Part shown: in pieces, positions 9,803 through 18,573 of the stretch
Numbering within the stretch: position 1 is the first letter of the stretch
Layout of the letters: each line of letters begins with the position of its first letter
NCBI GenBank assembly: GCA_016787645.1
Contig: JAEUUF010000013.1
Span: 558,001-622,000 of the forward strand
Reading direction: 5' to 3'
DNA: 64,000 nt
Source: Cyclobacteriaceae bacterium
GTDB lineage: Bacteria > Bacteroidota > Bacteroidia > Cytophagales > Cyclobacteriaceae
Position numbers and translations under genes: made by a program
The notes under the pieces: generated by a model
Databases searched by the model: none
The model's input: the letters and a program-made list of their open reading frames with translations, nothing else
Told to the model about the DNA's origin: nothing

Positions 9803-10726
9803 TTAGTATTGTTCGTACCAGTCAAACGCGTGCTTCACGATACTTTCCTTTTCCTTCCGGATATGGTCGAGGAAGGCCATGGCTACTGGGGAATGCTTTT
9901 TGCCTTTCAACCAAATCAAACGCCACATGGTTCGAATGGGAAGGCCATTCATCGGAACAATTTGCACATCGCCATTGCGCAACTCATTCTTTATCCCGAT
10001 CAATGGCATGATTGAATACCCCAACCCTGCGATGACTGCTTGCTTTACGGCCTCGTTGGAGGTGAGCTCCATTCTTTTCAACGCGGGAATATGGTTGCGT
10101 TCGAAGAATGACTCCATGGTCTGACGCGTACCGGAACCTTTCTCCCGATAAATAAACGGAAGCTCCTTGAACAGGCTTTTCGGATAAGTTGATTTCTTCA
10201 GTCGTTGCTCCCCATTCCCGACTAAATACAATTTGTTCTGAAGGAGGTCCAACTTCTCGATGTTAAGCGATTTGGGAAGGATGGAAACCAGGGCTAAATC
10301 TACCGCGTTGTTCTCAAGGCTTTCAATCACCTGGGCTTTGTTGGTCACATCCACGAGCAAGTCGATGCCGGAGTGCCGTTGGACAAACGCGGACAGGAAG
10401 TAGGGAATAACATACTTGCCGGTAGACACCACGGAGATTTTCAGTCGGCCGGCCAGTTCTCCCTTATATTGAAGTGTCTTGTGGTTGATTGTCTGAACCT
10501 GGTTCAGGATTCCCTCCACCGATTCGGCAATCTCCCAGCCAAAGTCGGTAATATAGATTTTCCTCCCCAGTACTTCGGTCAGGGGAATGTCAAACTGGTC
10601 CTGGAAGTTCTTCAACTGAACGGACACGGCCGGTTGCGTCAAATGCAGTTCTTCAGCCGCTTTAGTCACGCTCAACGTCTGAGTGACCTTTAAAAAGATT
10701 TGAAGCTGATGGAGCGTATAGTTCAT
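9803..10726 (-). CDS. LysR-family transcriptional regulator (CbbR/CmpR-like by context)
   Basis: A 307-residue LysR-type regulator. Residues 4-60 form the winged helix-turn-helix (LHQLQIFLKVTQTLSVTKAA, then LTQPAVSVQL), and the rest is a periplasmic-binding-like effector domain. It is divergent from the carbonic anhydrase gene with 106 bases between the starts, the classic arrangement for a LysR regulator controlling its neighbour and itself. In autotrophs the related CbbR and CmpR proteins regulate carbon fixation and bicarbonate uptake. A role as the inorganic-carbon regulator here is inferred from context only. Confidence 0.9.
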   Translation of the reverse strand: MNYTLHQLQIFLKVTQTLSVTKAAEELHLTQPAVSVQLKNFQDQFDIPLTEVLGRKIYITDFGWEIAESVEGILNQVQTINHKTLQYKGELAGRLKISVVSTGKYVIPYFLSAFVQRHSGIDLLVDVTNKAQVIESLENNAVDLALVSILPKSLNIEKLDLLQNKLYLVGNGEQRLKKSTYPKSLFKELPFIYREKGSGTRQTMESFFERNHIPALKRMELTSNEAVKQAVIAGLGYSIMPLIGIKNELRNGDVQIVPMNGLPIRTMWRLIWLKGKKHSPVAMAFLDHIRKEKESIVKHAFDWYEQY

Positions 10727-10764
10727 AACTATTTATTATGATTCGTATTATAAACATAAATAAA

Positions 10765-10784
10765 ACAATATGCTTTTGTATTGT
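10765..10784. promoter_or_regulatory. Inverted repeat in the LysR/carbonic anhydrase divergent region
   Basis: The arms ACAATA and TATTGT flank 8 bases, in an AT-rich stretch between the divergent starts at 10726 and 10833. The partial symmetry and T-N11-A-like spacing fit a LysR-type operator. This is an inference from position and symmetry; no other copy was found in the window. Confidence 0.4.
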
Positions 10785-10832
10785 CAAATTCGCGCCGTCA
10801 AAAAACAATAACGACTGAAACAAACACCACCC

Positions 10833-11513
10833 ATGAAAAAAACCAGTAGGGGAATTCTCCACAAGGCATCCTGGATAACGACCTCCCTCTGCCTGTTCAG
10901 CCTCGTTGCTGCAGGGCAGGCACGTGTCTCACCCACCGATGCCCTTGCGCGGCTTAAAGAAGGAAACCAACGCTTTGTGAGCGGCAAATCCGACAAGCCC
11001 AGGCAGGATCTTACCCGTTTGAAGGAAGTGGCGGCATCCCAGGCCCCCTTTGCAACCATTGTTGGCTGTTCCGACTCCAGGGTTCCCAACGAAATCATTT
11101 TCGATCAGGGTCTTGGGGATCTCTTTATTGTCCGAACGGCTGGCCAGGTTTCCACCTATGCCTCCTGGGGAAGTATTGAATTTGCAGAAGAGGTCCTTGG
11201 TACAAAACTGATCGTCGTGATGGGCCACACCCGGTGCGGCGCCGTGAACGCTGCGGTCAACCTGCCTGAGTTACCCGGCCATGTCATCACGCTGATCAAT
11301 GCCATCAAGCCGGCCGTAGAATCCGCCCGGAAGAAAGGTTCCACCGATCTCTTGAATGATGCCATCCGCGAAAACATCGCCATGCAAGTGGAGCAACTGA
11401 AAGGCCTTGAACCTGTTCTTGCCAAACGCGTGCGCGAAGGGTCCATTAAAATCATTGGCGCCTTATACCACCTGCAATCAGGTGAGGTTGAATTTCTGGA
11501 ATCCGTCAACTAA
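10833..11513 (+). CDS. Exported beta-class carbonic anhydrase
   Basis: A 226-residue beta-carbonic anhydrase that interconverts CO2 and bicarbonate. The zinc ligands and catalytic dyad are visible: C79, D81 and R83 in CSDSR, and H132 and C135 in HTRCGAV. Residues 1-30 form a signal peptide (basic start, hydrophobic SLCLFSLVAAGQA), so the enzyme should act in the periplasm. It is followed 7 bases later by sbtA and then by the PII-like gene, forming an operon for inorganic-carbon uptake. The ATG at 10833 is the only start that gives the signal peptide. Confidence 0.93.
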   Translation: MKKTSRGILHKASWITTSLCLFSLVAAGQARVSPTDALARLKEGNQRFVSGKSDKPRQDLTRLKEVAASQAPFATIVGCSDSRVPNEIIFDQGLGDLFIVRTAGQVSTYASWGSIEFAEEVLGTKLIVVMGHTRCGAVNAAVNLPELPGHVITLINAIKPAVESARKKGSTDLLNDAIRENIAMQVEQLKGLEPVLAKRVREGSIKIIGALYHLQSGEVEFLESVN

Positions 11514-11520
11514 TCGATCC

Positions 11521-12489
11521 ATGCTAACCAACATCCTCTCACCGATGGTGCTCGCCTTCTTGCTCGGCATCATTGCTTCCCGTGTCAAAAGTGATTTGAG
11601 ATTTCCCGACTCACTCTATCAATCGCTTACCATTTACCTCCTCATCGCGATTGGACTGAAAGGGGGGCATAAACTTTCACTGGCCCCCTTTTCCGATGTC
11701 TGGCAACCTTCCCTGGTCGCCGTGGGCCTGTGCTGTACGATCCCGCTGTGGACGTACGGACTCATGCGCCGGGTCGGAAAATTTGATGTGCCGAATGCCG
11801 CGGCACTGGCAGCTCACTACGGATCGGTTTCAGCGGTTACCTTTAGCGCTGCCCTGGCCTTTCATGACATCCTGAAGATTCACTATGAAGGCTTCATGCC
11901 CAGTATCCTCGCCATGATGGAAATACCGGCCATCCTCATTGGAATTTCACTGGCGCGAATCAATACACCCTCGGAGAGCGACCTCACCAATCAGCCTGTC
12001 AAGGAGATCGCACGTGAATTGCTCGCTGGCAAGAGCAGTCTTCTCTTGATTGGGTTCCTTGTGATTGGATTCCTGGTGGGCAATAAGGGCTGGGATCAGG
12101 TGGCTCCCTTATTTGATGTTCCCTTCAAGGGTGTATTGACGCTGTTCCTTTTGGAAGCTGGACTGGTGGCTGGGAGAAAACTTTCTGACCTTCGGAAGGG
12201 GGGCGCCTTTCTTATCGGCTTTGGAATCCTCTTCCCCATCCTTCACGCCCTGCTGGGAATTTATCTTGGAAAATTAGCCGGGCTGAGCATCGGCGGTGCG
12301 ACGATCCTCGGTACGCTGGCTGCCAGTGCTTCATACATTGCAGCTCCCGCAGCATGTCGTGTGGCGTTGCCCGAAGCGAATCCTTCCTACTACCTGACAG
12401 CGGCGCTCGCCATCACCTTTCCGTTTAACATCGTATTGGGCCTGCCCCTTTATCACGAAATTGCAAAAGTGATTTGTCAAACCAACTAA
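11521..12489 (+). CDS. sbtA: SbtA-family sodium-dependent bicarbonate transporter
   Basis: A 322-residue hydrophobic protein of the SbtA (DUF897) family, whose cyanobacterial members import bicarbonate with sodium. The N-terminus (NILSPMVLAFLLGIIASRVKSDLRFP, here split: NILSPMVLAFLLGII then ASRVKSDLRFP) and the internal segments HYGSVSAVTF and SYIAAPAACR match the family pattern. About ten membrane helices are visible in two inverted halves. The frame is open from 11407, but ATG 11521 gives the family-like start just after the carbonic anhydrase stop. Neighbouring carbonic anhydrase and PII-like genes support the bicarbonate assignment. Confidence 0.9.
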   Translation: MLTNILSPMVLAFLLGIIASRVKSDLRFPDSLYQSLTIYLLIAIGLKGGHKLSLAPFSDVWQPSLVAVGLCCTIPLWTYGLMRRVGKFDVPNAAALAAHYGSVSAVTFSAALAFHDILKIHYEGFMPSILAMMEIPAILIGISLARINTPSESDLTNQPVKEIARELLAGKSSLLLIGFLVIGFLVGNKGWDQVAPLFDVPFKGVLTLFLLEAGLVAGRKLSDLRKGGAFLIGFGILFPILHALLGIYLGKLAGLSIGGATILGTLAASASYIAAPAACRVALPEANPSYYLTAALAITFPFNIVLGLPLYHEIAKVICQTN

Positions 12490-12496
12490 TGTCCCC

Positions 12497-12793
12497 ATGA
12501 ACAACTTAAACTTGCTTACCATCATCGCCGAGGAAGCACTGGCACCTGCCATTGAAAAAGAAATTGTTGAAATGGGCGCCAAAGGCTTCACCAGTTCCTC
12601 CGTATCCGGCAAAGGATTGCACGAACTAAGAGACAACCAATGGGAGGGTGAAAATATCAAGATTGAAACGATTGTGTCTGAAGACATCTGCAAAAAGATC
12701 CTGACACACCTGGAGCGAAAATATTTTGACCGTTATGCGATGATTGCCTTCTTTCATCCGGTAAACGTTATGCGAACTGACCACTTTCTTTGA
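12497..12793 (+). CDS. sbtB: SbtB-like PII signalling protein
   Basis: A 98-residue ferredoxin-fold protein of the PII superfamily, located 7 bases after sbtA. The N-terminus NLLTIIAEEALAPAIEKEI and the T-loop region GFTSSSVSGKG resemble SbtB, which binds adenyl nucleotides and closes SbtA. The segment YFDRYAMIAFFHPVNVMR matches the last strand. The short C-terminus (RTDHFL) has no CGPxGC redox motif. The function as an allosteric inhibitor of the transporter is inferred from family and operon position. Confidence 0.85.
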   Translation: MNNLNLLTIIAEEALAPAIEKEIVEMGAKGFTSSSVSGKGLHELRDNQWEGENIKIETIVSEDICKKILTHLERKYFDRYAMIAFFHPVNVMRTDHFL

Positions 12794-12897
12794 ACTTTCG
12801 TGCGCATTGAACCCAATTTACCAACGGAAGTAAGTCGAAGTCGCTCGTTTACAAACTGTTTTAACTATTTTTAGCTCCAGTTTTAAATAACCGATCC

Positions 12898-13467
12898 ATG
12901 GCAAAGAAAACTTCGCGCTCGGTGTCGCCCGCTCAACAAAAGCAACTGCTCACCCAACTGAAAAGTCGCTTTGAAAAAAACATGCACCGCCACCAGGGCC
13001 TCGCATGGACCAAAATACAAGCACGACTGGACTCCAGTCCTGGAAAACTCTGGTCACTCCACGAAATGGAAAGAACAGGCGGTAAACCCGATGTGGTGGG
13101 CTACGACAAAAAGACGGGTGAATTTATTTTCGTCGACTGCTCACCCGAAAGCCCGGAAGGGAGGCGAAGCTTGTGCTACGACCGGGAGGCCCTGGACTCC
13201 CGGAAAGAAAACAAACCGGCCAATAATGCACTGGAAGTCGCCGCGAACATGGGCATCGAAATCCTTGACGAGACCCAATATCGGGAACTACAAAAACTGG
13301 GAAAGTTTGACGCGAAAACGTCCAGTTGGATAAAGACTCCGGCCGCAATCCGAAAACTTGGCGGGTCCCTCTTTATGGATTTCCGTTACGACACCGTCTT
13401 CTTATATCATAATGGTGCCTCTTCCTACTACGCCGCAAGAGGATTCCGCGGCTCGCTCAGGGTTTAG
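12898..13467 (+). CDS. DUF4256 family protein
   Basis: A 189-residue soluble protein recognised as DUF4256 from its segments KWSLHEME-like (LWSLHEMERTGGKPDVVGYD), FVDCSPESPEGRRSLCYDRE and GSLFMDFRYDTVFLYHNGA. No signal peptide or membrane segment is present. The function is unknown. The gene is preceded by a 104-base spacer with an AT-rich TATTTTTA at 12866-12873 that could be a -7 promoter element, so it is probably transcribed alone. It converges with the amidohydrolase operon on the other strand. Confidence 0.85.
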   Translation: MAKKTSRSVSPAQQKQLLTQLKSRFEKNMHRHQGLAWTKIQARLDSSPGKLWSLHEMERTGGKPDVVGYDKKTGEFIFVDCSPESPEGRRSLCYDREALDSRKENKPANNALEVAANMGIEILDETQYRELQKLGKFDAKTSSWIKTPAAIRKLGGSLFMDFRYDTVFLYHNGASSYYAARGFRGSLRV

Positions 13468-13491
13468 GAGTTCTTGGTATCCGCCCCACTC

Positions 13492-14934
13492 CTACTTCCG
13501 ACGATCCAACGCCAACTTTGTCTTCTTCACCTGTTCGCGGATCCGGTCCAGGTCGCCGCGGCTAAAGTAGCGCCCACGCGCAATCACTGCCTGGACGGTG
13601 CGCAGCGCATCAACTCCTTGCAACGGGTTCTTGTCCAACAATACCAGGTCAGCGTCTTTCCCGGCTTCAAGGCCGGCGGTTGTGGATGCCAAACCAAAAT
13701 AACGCGCACCATTTATGGTCGCTGCCTGAAGGATTTGCAACGGGGTGAGCCCAGCCTCCGCAAAAAGTTCCAATTCTGCGATCAGTGACTCCGCAGGGTA
13801 AACGTATGTATTCAGCGCTGCGGCGTCACTTCCGGCGATGATCGTTACACCTGCGTTCTGGATGTACGGCATTTGGTGAAGGAGAAATTGATATCGCTCT
13901 TTGCGTTGGCGCCGTTGTTCCGGTGTCTCGTTGGCCATGCGATCTACGCGCCACTGATAATTCGCCACATACTTCTGCGTGAGGTACTGCAGCGACACAT
14001 CGGCGCGGTGATCGGTTTCATCGAGGTAAGCCAACTGCCTGCCTCCGATGAGGGTAGGACAAACGAACGTTCCCGCCCCGGCTAGAAACTTATATCCTTC
14101 GATGGCCTTTGCCTGGTCAAAGGGTCCGGCGTAGCGTGCTTCTGCCTCGGAGCGGGAAATCTTGCCGGATAGCAAATCCGCCGTGATTCCTTCCTGATCG
14201 TAACCCAATCGCATCAAATAGGAGGCATGTTCGATGCTGGTGAAGCCCGCGGCCACCAGTTCGCGGATTGTCAGGTCGATTGGCACATGACCGGAGACCC
14301 GGTAGCCACGCGCGTGAGCGGCTTTCACGCTTTTCAAGAACAAGTCTCCTTTCAGGGTGTTCTCTGTGATCTTTACAAAATCCACCTTGTACCCATCGAG
14401 CCGATCAAGCATTTGGCTGAGTTCGGTTTCATTCTCGATTTCAAGATCGCCTTTCCAGATCGAGTTCTTCCCTTCCAGTTTAAGTCCTGCGGTGTAAATG
14501 GTCGGACCGATCAACTTGCCTTGCTTAATCTCACTTCTCCACCGCAGCACTTGTTCACCCAAGTCGCTGGCGCAATCGCGTACCGTGGTAATGCCGTAAG
14601 TCAGAAAGAGTGGCAATAGGGCCTGGTTGTCCTCCACTAAATCAGCTCCTTCCAGGTGGACATGCATGTCCCACAAACCGGGAATCAGGAATTTACCCGC
14701 GCCGTTTATTTCGATGGCTTTCTTTCCTGCATTCGAAAGCGACACATGGTTTCCGATGGCCTTTATTTTTCCCGCTTCGATAAGCACAGATTGATTGCTT
14801 CGAATGGTGCCGTCGATTACGCTGATCGTTGTCACGTTGCGAAGAAGCAGCGGCATGTCCTGCGCATGACTGCTCAGTAAGATCAGTGTGAAGATCAGGA
14901 ATAATAAGGCCCGCAACCCTGGAATCCGCATCAA
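13492..14934 (-). CDS. Secreted amidohydrolase (imidazolonepropionase/dipeptidase-like)
   Basis: A 480-residue metal-dependent amidohydrolase with a signal peptide (residues 1-25, ending SSHAQ). The first metal motif is H91 and H93 in DMHVHLEG; IEHASY and GSDAA provide later metal-site residues, and GLEAGKDADLVLLDKNPL is the typical C-terminal composite domain. Family members hydrolyse cyclic amides, dipeptides or related C-N bonds; the substrate is not evident. It abuts the upstream haem-binding gene with no gap, as the last gene of a three-gene operon running 15850 to 13492. Confidence 0.9.
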   Translation of the reverse strand: MMRIPGLRALLFLIFTLILLSSHAQDMPLLLRNVTTISVIDGTIRSNQSVLIEAGKIKAIGNHVSLSNAGKKAIEINGAGKFLIPGLWDMHVHLEGADLVEDNQALLPLFLTYGITTVRDCASDLGEQVLRWRSEIKQGKLIGPTIYTAGLKLEGKNSIWKGDLEIENETELSQMLDRLDGYKVDFVKITENTLKGDLFLKSVKAAHARGYRVSGHVPIDLTIRELVAAGFTSIEHASYLMRLGYDQEGITADLLSGKISRSEAEARYAGPFDQAKAIEGYKFLAGAGTFVCPTLIGGRQLAYLDETDHRADVSLQYLTQKYVANYQWRVDRMANETPEQRRQRKERYQFLLHQMPYIQNAGVTIIAGSDAAALNTYVYPAESLIAELELFAEAGLTPLQILQAATINGARYFGLASTTAGLEAGKDADLVLLDKNPLQGVDALRTVQAVIARGRYFSRGDLDRIREQVKKTKLALDRRK

Positions 14935-15459
14935 TTACACCCCTCCGTTCTCCTCGTCTTCGTCCTCCTCTTCATTATCCTGATCGGGCTCAGGCTGGCT
15001 CAGGATTTTGTCCTGGTAGGCGGAAGCCCAATCCACAATCTGTTTCCGCTGTTCGGCGGATAATTTGGCGTCCCAATGAATCGTGAGATAGATGGGCAAG
15101 GGCATTTCGCCTTCGCCAACTTCCTCCTTGATATTCTCCAGGGTCTTGATCTTCTTTCGCTTCGGTAAGCCCGTCCATTCCGAGAGGTTCATTTCCTCGC
15201 GGGCTTCCCGCACATCCCGGGCCACCAGCCAGGAGGTAGGGGCCACCTGGGAATACCATGGGTACTTCGATTCTACCGAGTGACAATCGTAGCAGGAAGT
15301 CATCAGCATCGACGCAATGGGCTCGGGCACTTCACCAGTCGCCAGCAAGTCGGTAGCCGGCCTGGATTGAGGCTCGGGTAACTCCCCGCGGAAGAACTGG
15401 ATGACGATCAGCACGATGACCACACCGGAAAACAAATAACGAAGCCAACGTCCGATCAT
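14935..15459 (-). CDS. Membrane-anchored haem-binding protein (Haem_bd family)
   Basis: A 174-residue protein with an N-terminal membrane helix (residues 7-24) and a single c-type haem motif CYDCH (C56, C59, H60). The context SCYDCHSVESKYPWYSQVAP and GEMPLPIYLTIHW is typical of the Haem_bd domain. The C-terminus is a very acidic tail (DNEEEDEDEE). It is the second gene of the operon with the 129-residue cytochrome upstream (1 base gap) and the amidohydrolase downstream. It is likely an electron-transfer or haem-sensing protein facing the periplasm. Confidence 0.88.
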   Translation of the reverse strand: MIGRWLRYLFSGVVIVLIVIQFFRGELPEPQSRPATDLLATGEVPEPIASMLMTSCYDCHSVESKYPWYSQVAPTSWLVARDVREAREEMNLSEWTGLPKRKKIKTLENIKEEVGEGEMPLPIYLTIHWDAKLSAEQRKQIVDWASAYQDKILSQPEPDQDNEEEDEDEENGGV

Positions 15460-15460
15460 G

Positions 15461-15850
15461 TTACTTCATCATTTTGTTGGCGGTCTTGTCTGCCCATTTC
15501 CTGAGTGACTTGCTTTCCTTCTCAGTCAGCTTCTTGTCGGGGTAGCGCTCGAGAAATTTCTTGGGCGGCATTTCTCCCTTTTCCAGCACTTCAACCATCT
15601 CATCCAGCAAAGAAGCCGCCGCCTTTTTCTCCAGGGTAGGCAAGTTCGCCCAGATCAACTTCTCCTTGGCCTTTTCGTTCTTGGAATCGGCGCTGTGGCA
15701 GCCAATGCATTTGGCATCTATAATGGGTTTGACTTTGGCATCAATGACCAGTCCATTGTCGTTTTGCGGATCCGTCAAGGTATCCTCCTGGATGCCCAGG
15801 AACATGCCCAGCGAAAGCATGAGCGAGAGGGCAATCTTGATAAACATCAT
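15461..15850 (-). CDS. Small periplasmic c-type cytochrome-like protein
   Basis: A 129-residue protein with a signal peptide (residues 1-20) and a haem c motif CIGCH (C48, C51, H52). The segment GEMPPKKFLERYP supplies a candidate methionine ligand, as in planctomycete-type and Haem_bd cytochromes. It is the first gene of the three-gene minus-strand operon. The pairing of two haem proteins suggests they exchange electrons, but the terminal partner is not identifiable. Confidence 0.85.
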   Translation of the reverse strand: MMFIKIALSLMLSLGMFLGIQEDTLTDPQNDNGLVIDAKVKPIIDAKCIGCHSADSKNEKAKEKLIWANLPTLEKKAAASLLDEMVEVLEKGEMPPKKFLERYPDKKLTEKESKSLRKWADKTANKMMK

Positions 15851-16027
15851 GGTATCAGGGTTAAGATCATGAAGGTAATAAAACAGCGGCTTTCTTGCCC
15901 AATTTCAATTCCACCAGCGGATTGGTCGACCCGTCCGGGTCCCCTGGCTTATTTTGTCGCGCAAATCTCCGATACGAGTATCTTCGCAATGCATGGAGCC
16001 GTATACGTTATTATTCAATTGATTCCC

Positions 16028-16951
16028 ATGAAAAATTCCTTCCTTTTCCTGCTCATCCTCGCCACTACGCTCCGCTGTTCGTCACAGAACCGTGACCCCC
16101 TGAAGACCGAAATCATCACGTCTGATGTGGACCACTTTTGGATCGCGTTTGATCATGCTCAGCCCGGATTCAATCCCGAAGTGTTCCAGAAAGAATACCT
16201 CGACCCGGGTAGCCCGGGAATCAAGGGGTTCACGAAAGGCAGAATCAAGAATGCTGAAAACCTTGCCCAGGTTGTTGCTGCGCACTCTCGGTATTTCGCC
16301 TCGATTCGCGCAAGCACGCAACGCATCACCGGTATGAAGGATCAAATCCGGCAAAGCCTTGTCAAGTTGAAAGGCCTTTATCCTCGTGCAGTATTTCCGC
16401 CCGTTTACTTTGTCATTGGCGCCATGAGCTCCGGGGGAACCTCATCAAGCGCTGGACTTATTATTGGCGCGGAAATGTACGGGCTCACACCCGATACGCC
16501 GACCGACGAACTGGATAGTTGGTTAAAGACGGTTATTAAACCGGTCGACGAAGTGCCCCACATTGTAGCCCATGAGCTAGTTCACTTTCAGCAGCAGTAT
16601 GATGGCGGCACACTGCTGGAAGCGTCCATCAAGGAAGGCGCTGCTGATTTCATCGCCGAACTGATCTCCGGAAAACATATTAATCAGCATGTCCACGACT
16701 TCGCCAACCCCAGGGAAAAAGAACTTTGGCTGGAATTCAAGGAGCGGATGAATACGAAAGACTACGCAGGCTGGTTATACAGCTCCACCCCGGGAAGACC
16801 CAACGACCTTGGCTATTGGATGGGATACCAGATCACCAAAGCATACTATGATCGCACAGCAGATAAGCAGAAAGCCGTTGAGGATATCTTCACTATACGT
16901 GACTTCAGAAAATTCCTGGAGGCCAGCGGCTACGCGCTAAAGTTTAACTAG
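16028..16951 (+). CDS. DUF2268-type putative zinc-dependent protease lipoprotein
   Basis: A 307-residue protein with an N-terminal export signal and a candidate lipobox cysteine (TTLRC, C17). The zinc-binding HELVH is at residues 182-186, followed by EGAADFIAEL, the pattern of DUF2268 predicted metalloproteases, to which gliding-motility GldB-like lipoproteins are also related. The open frame extends back to 15695, but ATG 16028 is the only start that gives a signal peptide. It is divergent from the cytochrome operon. Proteolytic activity is inferred from the HExxH motif only. Confidence 0.82.
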   Translation: MKNSFLFLLILATTLRCSSQNRDPLKTEIITSDVDHFWIAFDHAQPGFNPEVFQKEYLDPGSPGIKGFTKGRIKNAENLAQVVAAHSRYFASIRASTQRITGMKDQIRQSLVKLKGLYPRAVFPPVYFVIGAMSSGGTSSSAGLIIGAEMYGLTPDTPTDELDSWLKTVIKPVDEVPHIVAHELVHFQQQYDGGTLLEASIKEGAADFIAELISGKHINQHVHDFANPREKELWLEFKERMNTKDYAGWLYSSTPGRPNDLGYWMGYQITKAYYDRTADKQKAVEDIFTIRDFRKFLEASGYALKFN

Positions 16952-16970
16952 AAAGGTTTACCACCTTTTT
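16952..16970 (+). terminator. Possible weak intrinsic terminator after the DUF2268 gene
   Basis: The arms AAAGGT and ACCTTT pair around a 5-base loop and run into a T tract, immediately after the stop codon at 16949-16951. The 6-bp stem is short, so termination may be partial. Confidence 0.4.
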
Positions 16971-17019
16971 GACCCGGGCAGTCATTGCCCTTCTGGGTTG
17001 ACTTGACTACCTTCCGTTC

Positions 17020-17931
17020 GTGACCACCCGGCAACGCCATCTCGAATTACAACAACTGCGTTCGAAACGGATTGACCTGGCCCAGACGATCCGGGATGTC
17101 TTTTTCATTCTTTTTGGCGTTGGATCGGCTGCCTTTGGATTGAAGGGCTTCCTGTTGCCCGAGCATTTTCTTGATGGGGGTGTGATGGGACTTTCCCTCC
17201 TCGGAAACATCGTTTTCCAGATTGAGTTGCCGTACCTAGTGGTGCTTTTCAACATACCGTTCGTGATCATTGCCTATACGCAGGTGTCGCGGATGTTTGC
17301 CCTCAAGACGCTGATCGCCATTTCGTTGCTGGCGGGTGTACTGGCGATCGTTGAATTTCCAACCATTACCCATGACCATTTGCTGATTGCCGTATTTGGG
17401 GGCTTTTTTCTTGGTGTGGGGATCGGCCTGTCGATCCGGGGTGGCAGCGTCATCGACGGTACGGAGGTACTGGCGATCTATTCCAGCAAGAAGACCACCC
17501 TGACCGTAGGCGATGTTATCCTTGTTCTGAACATCTTCATCTTTTCTCTGGCTGCCTACATTATTAATATAGAGACCGCGCTCTATGCCATTCTCACCTA
17601 TCTCGTGGCCTCCAAGACCGTGGATTTTGTGGTGCACGGCATTGAAGAGTACACCAGCGTGATGATTGTTTCGGCCAAGAGCGATGAAATCAAGGAAGCG
17701 ATTATCACCAGACTGGGGCGTGGCATCACTATTTTAAAAGGTAAGAGTGGGTTCGGCAAAAAAGGGCACCGCAGTGAGGACGTTGACATCATATTTTCGG
17801 TAGTAACCCGGCTGGAACTACAGCGCTTGAAAAACGAGATCGCGAAAATTGACCCCGAGGCCTTTGTCGTGGAGAATAGTGTAAACGACATAAAGGGCGG
17901 CATGATCAAAAAGAGACCCTTCCAGGATTGA
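17020..17931 (+). CDS. YitT family membrane protein with DUF2179 domain
   Basis: A 303-residue protein with five to six membrane helices in the first 210 residues (GVGSAAFGLKGFLLPEHFLDGG is typical, here GVGSAAFGLKGFL then LPEHFLDGG) and a C-terminal soluble DUF2179 domain of about 80 residues. YitT proteins are conserved but lack a settled function; they are often proposed to be transporters. The start is a GTG at 17020, since no ATG in frame precedes the first helix. It stands alone in the strand with spacers on both sides. Confidence 0.85.
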   Translation: MTTRQRHLELQQLRSKRIDLAQTIRDVFFILFGVGSAAFGLKGFLLPEHFLDGGVMGLSLLGNIVFQIELPYLVVLFNIPFVIIAYTQVSRMFALKTLIAISLLAGVLAIVEFPTITHDHLLIAVFGGFFLGVGIGLSIRGGSVIDGTEVLAIYSSKKTTLTVGDVILVLNIFIFSLAAYIINIETALYAILTYLVASKTVDFVVHGIEEYTSVMIVSAKSDEIKEAIITRLGRGITILKGKSGFGKKGHRSEDVDIIFSVVTRLELQRLKNEIAKIDPEAFVVENSVNDIKGGMIKKRPFQD

Positions 17932-18067
17932 ACAATTGAACCTGGATCGAATGCCTTGCGTCTTGCCATTGGCACTTATCCCTTTACGCAGACACCCAGA
18001 CTCAGAGACACCTATACACGATGATAACCAAACACGTTGACACGCCGGCATCTAGTCACCCATTACC

Positions 18068-18081
18068 CTGACTAAAATCAT
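18068..18081 (+). promoter_or_regulatory. Crp/Fnr-like site upstream of the cytochrome c gene
   Basis: The sequence CTGACTAAAATCAT matches the pattern TGAY-N4-RTCA seen twice more at 19159 and 19181. It is centred 41 to 42 bases upstream of the start predicted from the -7 element at 18105, the position of a class II activator site. Confidence 0.5.
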
Positions 18082-18104
18082 TTTCGAATATCCCCCCAAT
18101 ACCC

Positions 18105-18112
18105 TATTTTTA
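18105..18112 (+). promoter_or_regulatory. Candidate Bacteroidota -7 element for the electron-transfer cluster
   Basis: TATTTTTA differs in one base from TAnnTTTG. The implied transcription start is near 18116, about 58 bases before the cytochrome start codon. Confidence 0.45.
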
Positions 18113-18173
18113 ATCATTGCCCACGCACAGTGTGGCACGAAGCTTGATTTAAGTAACTACAAAAACCATTGTT

Positions 18174-18569
18174 ATGAAAACCCTGATCCTGATCCTCTTT
18201 ACCGGCCTTCTCCTGACCACGTTTAGTTTTACTACCATTCAGCAGCCCTGGGAGGTTCCGGCCAAATATCAGAAGATGCAAAACCCTGTGAAGGCCTCCC
18301 AAGATGACATGGATATGGCCAAGCAATTGTATGACAAACATTGCAAGTCCTGCCATGGAAAAGCAGGTCTCGGCGATGGACCTAAATCAAAAGAATTGGA
18401 CACGAAGTGCGGTGACTTCTCCAGCGCTACTTTCCAGGCACAATCCGATGGCGAGCTCTTTTATAAGACTACTTTTGGTCGCGACGATATGCCCGCTTAC
18501 GAGAAGAAAGTGGCCGATGACAATGATCGTTGGCTCCTGGTGCATTACATGAGGACCTTCAAGAAGTAA
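18174..18569 (+). CDS. Periplasmic monohaem cytochrome c
   Basis: A 131-residue class I cytochrome c. A signal peptide covers about residues 1-22, and the haem motif CKSCH is at C57, C60 and H61, followed by GKAGLGDGPKS. A distal methionine is likely in FGRDDMPAYEKK. It is the first gene of the electron-transfer cluster and should shuttle electrons in the periplasm between the NrfD/iron-sulfur module and a terminal acceptor or donor. The Crp/Fnr-like site upstream suggests regulated expression. Confidence 0.92.
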   Translation: MKTLILILFTGLLLTTFSFTTIQQPWEVPAKYQKMQNPVKASQDDMDMAKQLYDKHCKSCHGKAGLGDGPKSKELDTKCGDFSSATFQAQSDGELFYKTTFGRDDMPAYEKKVADDNDRWLLVHYMRTFKK

Positions 18570-18573
18570 ACCA

